Source of the DNA: Roseibaca calidilacus
Lineage (GTDB): Bacteria > Pseudomonadota > Alphaproteobacteria > Rhodobacterales > Rhodobacteraceae
DNA length: 64,000 nucleotides
Direction: 5' to 3'
Assembly (NCBI RefSeq): GCF_001517585.1
Contig: NZ_FBYC01000004.1
Location: forward strand, 1,178,001 to 1,242,000
Shown here one piece after another: positions 61,623-64,000 of the stretch. Position numbers and translations under genes: made by a program. The notes beneath the pieces were generated by a model. The model saw only the letters and a list, made by a program, of their open reading frames with translations, searched no databases and had not been told where the DNA came from. Numbering within the stretch: position 1 is the stretch's first letter; every line of letters starts with the position of its first letter.

Positions 61623-62435
61623 TCAGATTTCGCCGCGGAACAACTGGTCCATGGTCAGCGAAGGCTGCGCGCAGCCCGCCTCGCCCACGATGCGCGCGGG
61701 CACGCCCGCGACGGTCTTGCGCGGCGGCACTTCTTCCAGCACCACAGACCCGGCAGCGATGCGCGCGCAGTCGCCCACGCGGATATTGCCCAACACCTTG
61801 GCCCCGGCCCCGATCAGCACACCATTGCCGATCTTGGGGTGGCGGTCGCCATCTTCCTTGCCGGTGCCGCCAAGCGTGACCGAATGCAGCATCGACACAT
61901 TGTCGCCCACCACCGCCGTTTCCCCGATCACGATGGAATGGGCGTGATCGATCATAATGCCTTTGCCGATTTTCGCGCCGGGGTGAATATCAACCCCGAA
62001 GCATTCCGACACCCGCATCTGGATCAGGCTTGCGAAGTCACTGCGCCCCTGACGGCACAGCCAATGCGAGATGCGATAGGCCTGAACCGCCTGAAACCCC
62101 TTGAAATACATCAGCGGTTTCAGGAACCGGTTGCAGGCCGGGTCACGTTCATAGGTGGCGACGATATCGGCGCGCGCCGCCTCGCCCAAGGATGGGTCAT
62201 CGGCATGGGCGGCATCCATGATCTCGCGCAGGATCTGCTCGGACAGTTCCGCCGTGCTGAGCTTCTGGCTTAGCCGAAATGCCAGCGCCTGTTCCAGCGT
62301 CTTGTGGTGCAGGACCGATGCGTGAAACATCCCCCCCAGCAGCGGCTCTGCGTCCAGCGCCTGTTCGGCTTCGCGGCGGATACGTTCCCAGACCGGGTCA
62401 AGCCTGTGCAGGTTGGGTTTCGGTGATTGGGCCAT
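61623..62435 (-). CDS. cysE: serine O-acetyltransferase
   Basis: A 270-residue hexapeptide-repeat enzyme that makes O-acetylserine for cysteine synthesis. The helical N-terminal half (1-140) is followed by the left-handed beta helix with IDHAHSIVIGETAVVGDNVSM and HPKIGNGVLIGAGAKVLGN. ATG 62435 follows AAAGGAGG by 7 bases, outweighing an upstream ATG at 62471. Confidence 0.95.
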   Translation of the reverse strand: MAQSPKPNLHRLDPVWERIRREAEQALDAEPLLGGMFHASVLHHKTLEQALAFRLSQKLSTAELSEQILREIMDAAHADDPSLGEAARADIVATYERDPACNRFLKPLMYFKGFQAVQAYRISHWLCRQGRSDFASLIQMRVSECFGVDIHPGAKIGKGIMIDHAHSIVIGETAVVGDNVSMLHSVTLGGTGKEDGDRHPKIGNGVLIGAGAKVLGNIRVGDCARIAAGSVVLEEVPPRKTVAGVPARIVGEAGCAQPSLTMDQLFRGEI

Positions 62436-62525
62436 GATCCGCCCTCCTTTCGGAACAATCTGGGATAGCATATAACCGCAAAGGCGCTAAAAACAATTGC
62501 CATGCAGGACTTTCGCGCGCGCGCG

Positions 62526-63278
62526 TTAACGCGGCTGGGTCATGCCCATCAGCAGCTTTTTGCGCGCGGTCGGAATGCGTGCCACTTCAACCGCCGTGAA
62601 CACATGCAGCGTGTCCAGATTGGGATCGCGCACGGCATGGTCAGACACCCAGCCCCCCAGCCCCAGATACAGCCGCAACAGCGGCGGGATGGATTGCATC
62701 GCGGCCTTCTGGTCGGCCAGATCACCGGGCATGGGCAGATCAAAGGCCAAGGGCGCACGCTTGAGCGGACACAGGCCAGAGGGGCCGGTATGCCGCGCCT
62801 TCAGCCAGCCCAGTGCCGCCGCATGTCGGGCCGGGTCATCGCCCTTGAAAGACGCGCAGCCCAAAAGCAGATCGACCTTCTCGGCATCGGAATGCAGCGC
62901 GATCCCGGCCAGCAGCGCGCGTAGAATATCCGGGTCTTGCCGCCGGTCGCTGGCTATGCAGACACGCCCCAATTCCAGCCCGCGCAGCCCCGCGCGCGCC
63001 AATGGCGACAGATCATAGAATTGCGCGCTGTAGCAGTCATCCAGCTCTGGCCCGTCCAGCAGGCGCAATCGCGCGCAGGCCAGCGCGGCCGGGTCATCCC
63101 CTTCGACCACCAGCAGATGCGCGCAAAGCGGGTCGAATTGGTCCATGTCGGCACCGCGATTGTCGCGAAAGCGCACCCGGCGCAGCTGCGCGACCTGCGC
63201 CAAATCGGCGTCATCGCGGGCAATGCGCAATGTCAGGCGGCCGAATTTGTGGTCGGGAAAGCGGCTTGCCATTGCCAT
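62526..63278 (-). CDS. OlsB-like acyltransferase (GNAT; ornithine lipid N-acyltransferase family)
   Basis: A 250-residue GNAT-family protein of the ornithine-acyl-ACP acyltransferase/hemolysin type. The regions LRIARDDADLAQVAQLRRVRF, LELGRVCIASDRRQ and LLLGCASFKGDDP match the OlsB pattern (E/R...; GCASF). OlsB makes lyso-ornithine lipid. No OlsA gene is adjacent. Start ATG 63278 or 63272. Confidence 0.85.
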   Translation of the reverse strand: MAMASRFPDHKFGRLTLRIARDDADLAQVAQLRRVRFRDNRGADMDQFDPLCAHLLVVEGDDPAALACARLRLLDGPELDDCYSAQFYDLSPLARAGLRGLELGRVCIASDRRQDPDILRALLAGIALHSDAEKVDLLLGCASFKGDDPARHAAALGWLKARHTGPSGLCPLKRAPLAFDLPMPGDLADQKAAMQSIPPLLRLYLGLGGWVSDHAVRDPNLDTLHVFTAVEVARIPTARKKLLMGMTQPR

Positions 63279-63374
63279 CACGCCGCCCCCTGCGCGCATA
63301 AGCCATGCCCGAACCCAACCTGTGCCTGACCGTATCGCGGTGCACTCATCGCCTTGCCCCGCCCTGCCCTTCGC

Positions 63375-63821
63375 TCAGTTCCCCAGCATTTGGGCAGGGT
63401 TGAACTGGCCAAGGTTGCCAAGGATCTGACGCAAGACCGACTGCCCGCGCGGTCCGCTTTCGGTTACACGGCGCGACAGCGCCACGACCTGCCCGTCTTC
63501 CAACCCGAAGCGTTCGACATTGCTGACGCGGTCACGGCTGTCGAAGCTGATCGCAACGACCTCTCGGCGCTGTTCGACCGGGGCGCGCCAGCCTTGCTCG
63601 ATCCAGTCGCTTTGCACATAATACCAATCGCCACCTTCCATCACGCCCGACACGCCGGGGCGGCCGATCTTCTCGGCCACTGTTTCGCGGGTGTCCTGAC
63701 CAACTTCAATTTCGGCCAGTTGCGTGTCATCGGGGGCATAGCCATGATAGCGTTGCACCGGCGAGCAGGCGCTCAGGGCCAGCGCCACCACAGCGAAAAG
63801 CGCAAAAACACCCTGTTTCAT
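63375..63821 (-). CDS. bamE: outer membrane assembly lipoprotein BamE
   Basis: A 148-residue lipoprotein with lipobox ALSAC (C19) and a SmpA/OmlA (BamE) domain (residues 30-110): EIEVGQDTRETVAEKIGRPG and DWYYVQSDWIEQ match. Part of the Bam complex that inserts outer-membrane proteins. In related genomes the divergent neighbour is a DUF177 gene, fitting the start seen at 63985. Confidence 0.93.
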   Translation of the reverse strand: MKQGVFALFAVVALALSACSPVQRYHGYAPDDTQLAEIEVGQDTRETVAEKIGRPGVSGVMEGGDWYYVQSDWIEQGWRAPVEQRREVVAISFDSRDRVSNVERFGLEDGQVVALSRRVTESGPRGQSVLRQILGNLGQFNPAQMLGN

Positions 63822-63984
63822 CAGCCAACCCGCCCCTTGTCACACGCGGCACCCCGGCAAAAGGGGCGCATCATTCGCCAAAGGGATACATAAGGACGCC
63901 CGGCACTTCAAGAATGGAAACCATGGGCCTATATCTTTGCGGCACCGCAATGCGGCAGGCAAACCTATGAAAGGGGTTCAGACC

Positions 63985-64000
63985 ATGACCCATGACCTAC
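63985..64000 (+). CDS. start of a gene cut by the window edge (possibly DUF177/YceD)
   Basis: ATG at 63985 follows GAAAGGGG by 8 bases and begins M-T-H-D-L; a second in-frame ATG lies at 63967. In related Rhodobacteraceae a DUF177 protein before rpmF lies here, but only five residues are visible, so the identity is a guess from gene order. Confidence 0.4.

Overview
The window is GC-rich bacterial chromosome from an alphaproteobacterium, almost certainly order Rhodobacterales (Rhodobacteraceae sensu lato). Supporting signs are a pyruvate dehydrogenase E1-beta subunit carrying its own lipoyl domain, a COQ9-family protein, a SAM-II riboswitch before metZ, a Hint-domain protein, small DUF6614/DUF6455/DUF4389 proteins typical of this group, and a palindromic intergenic repeat of the kind common in Rhizobiales and Rhodobacterales. 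A BCCT transporter and a probable ectoine hydrolase fit a marine or saline lifestyle; the genus cannot be fixed from this window alone. I saw no phage, transposase, plasmid or CRISPR genes. The window reads as ordinary core/near-core chromosome with an unusually rich set of regulatory and repeat signals.

Layout. 1-7.1 kb: end of an unknown gene, an Lrp regulator divergent from fpr (with a 52-bp dyad and an FNR-type box between them), an IlvD/Edd dehydratase next to a GntP permease, tRNA-Pro, RNase D. 7.1-10.7 kb: lipoprotein, sufE coupled to a TSUP transporter, PIN protein coupled to an RlmI-like methyltransferase. 10.8-16.9 kb: small unknown protein, DoeD-like aminotransferase and DoeA-like ectoine hydrolase separated by a strong terminator, then divergent Fe(III) ABC permease and binding protein with an AT-rich palindrome between them. 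16.9-23.2 kb: quinone oxidoreductase, class IV aminotransferase, COQ9, rpsU, UspA, rplM-rpsI, a YiiX-like hydrolase and an SseB protein. 23.3-30 kb: DMT exporter, a periplasmic rhodanese followed by a YeeE/YedE transporter and a coupled 58-residue protein, SH3 protein, 2-hydroxyacid dehydrogenase, DUF6614, DedA-DsbB.

30-45 kb: a complete mlaE-mlaF-mlaD-pqiC lipid transport operon, tRNA-Thr, trkH with a glutamine amidotransferase, a protease inhibitor lipoprotein, metZ under a SAM-II riboswitch/terminator followed by folE2, oligoendopeptidase F, and mgtE preceded by four 20-bp tandem repeats. 43.6-57 kb: cyclopropane synthase overlapping photolyase behind a class V aminotransferase, lytic transglycosylase, ssb, class I aldolase, DMT/SDR overlapping pair, UspA-BCCT pair, DUF2147, and a Hint protein translationally coupled to another UspA. 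57-64 kb: pdhA-pdhB-pdhC, OsmC/Ohr, cysE, an OlsB-like acyltransferase, bamE, and the start of one more gene.

Functional threads: sulfur handling recurs (sufE, TSUP, rhodanese, YeeE/YedE, metZ, cysE), as do envelope lipid homeostasis (Mla, OlsB-like, Cfa, BamE, DedA) and osmo/stress response (BCCT, DoeA-like, three UspA proteins, TrkH). The least explained items are a recurrent 3'-end motif that follows GC hairpins in three places, the 58-residue protein behind YeeE, the tandem array in the mgtE leader, and the dyads in the lrp-fpr and iron-transport divergent promoters.
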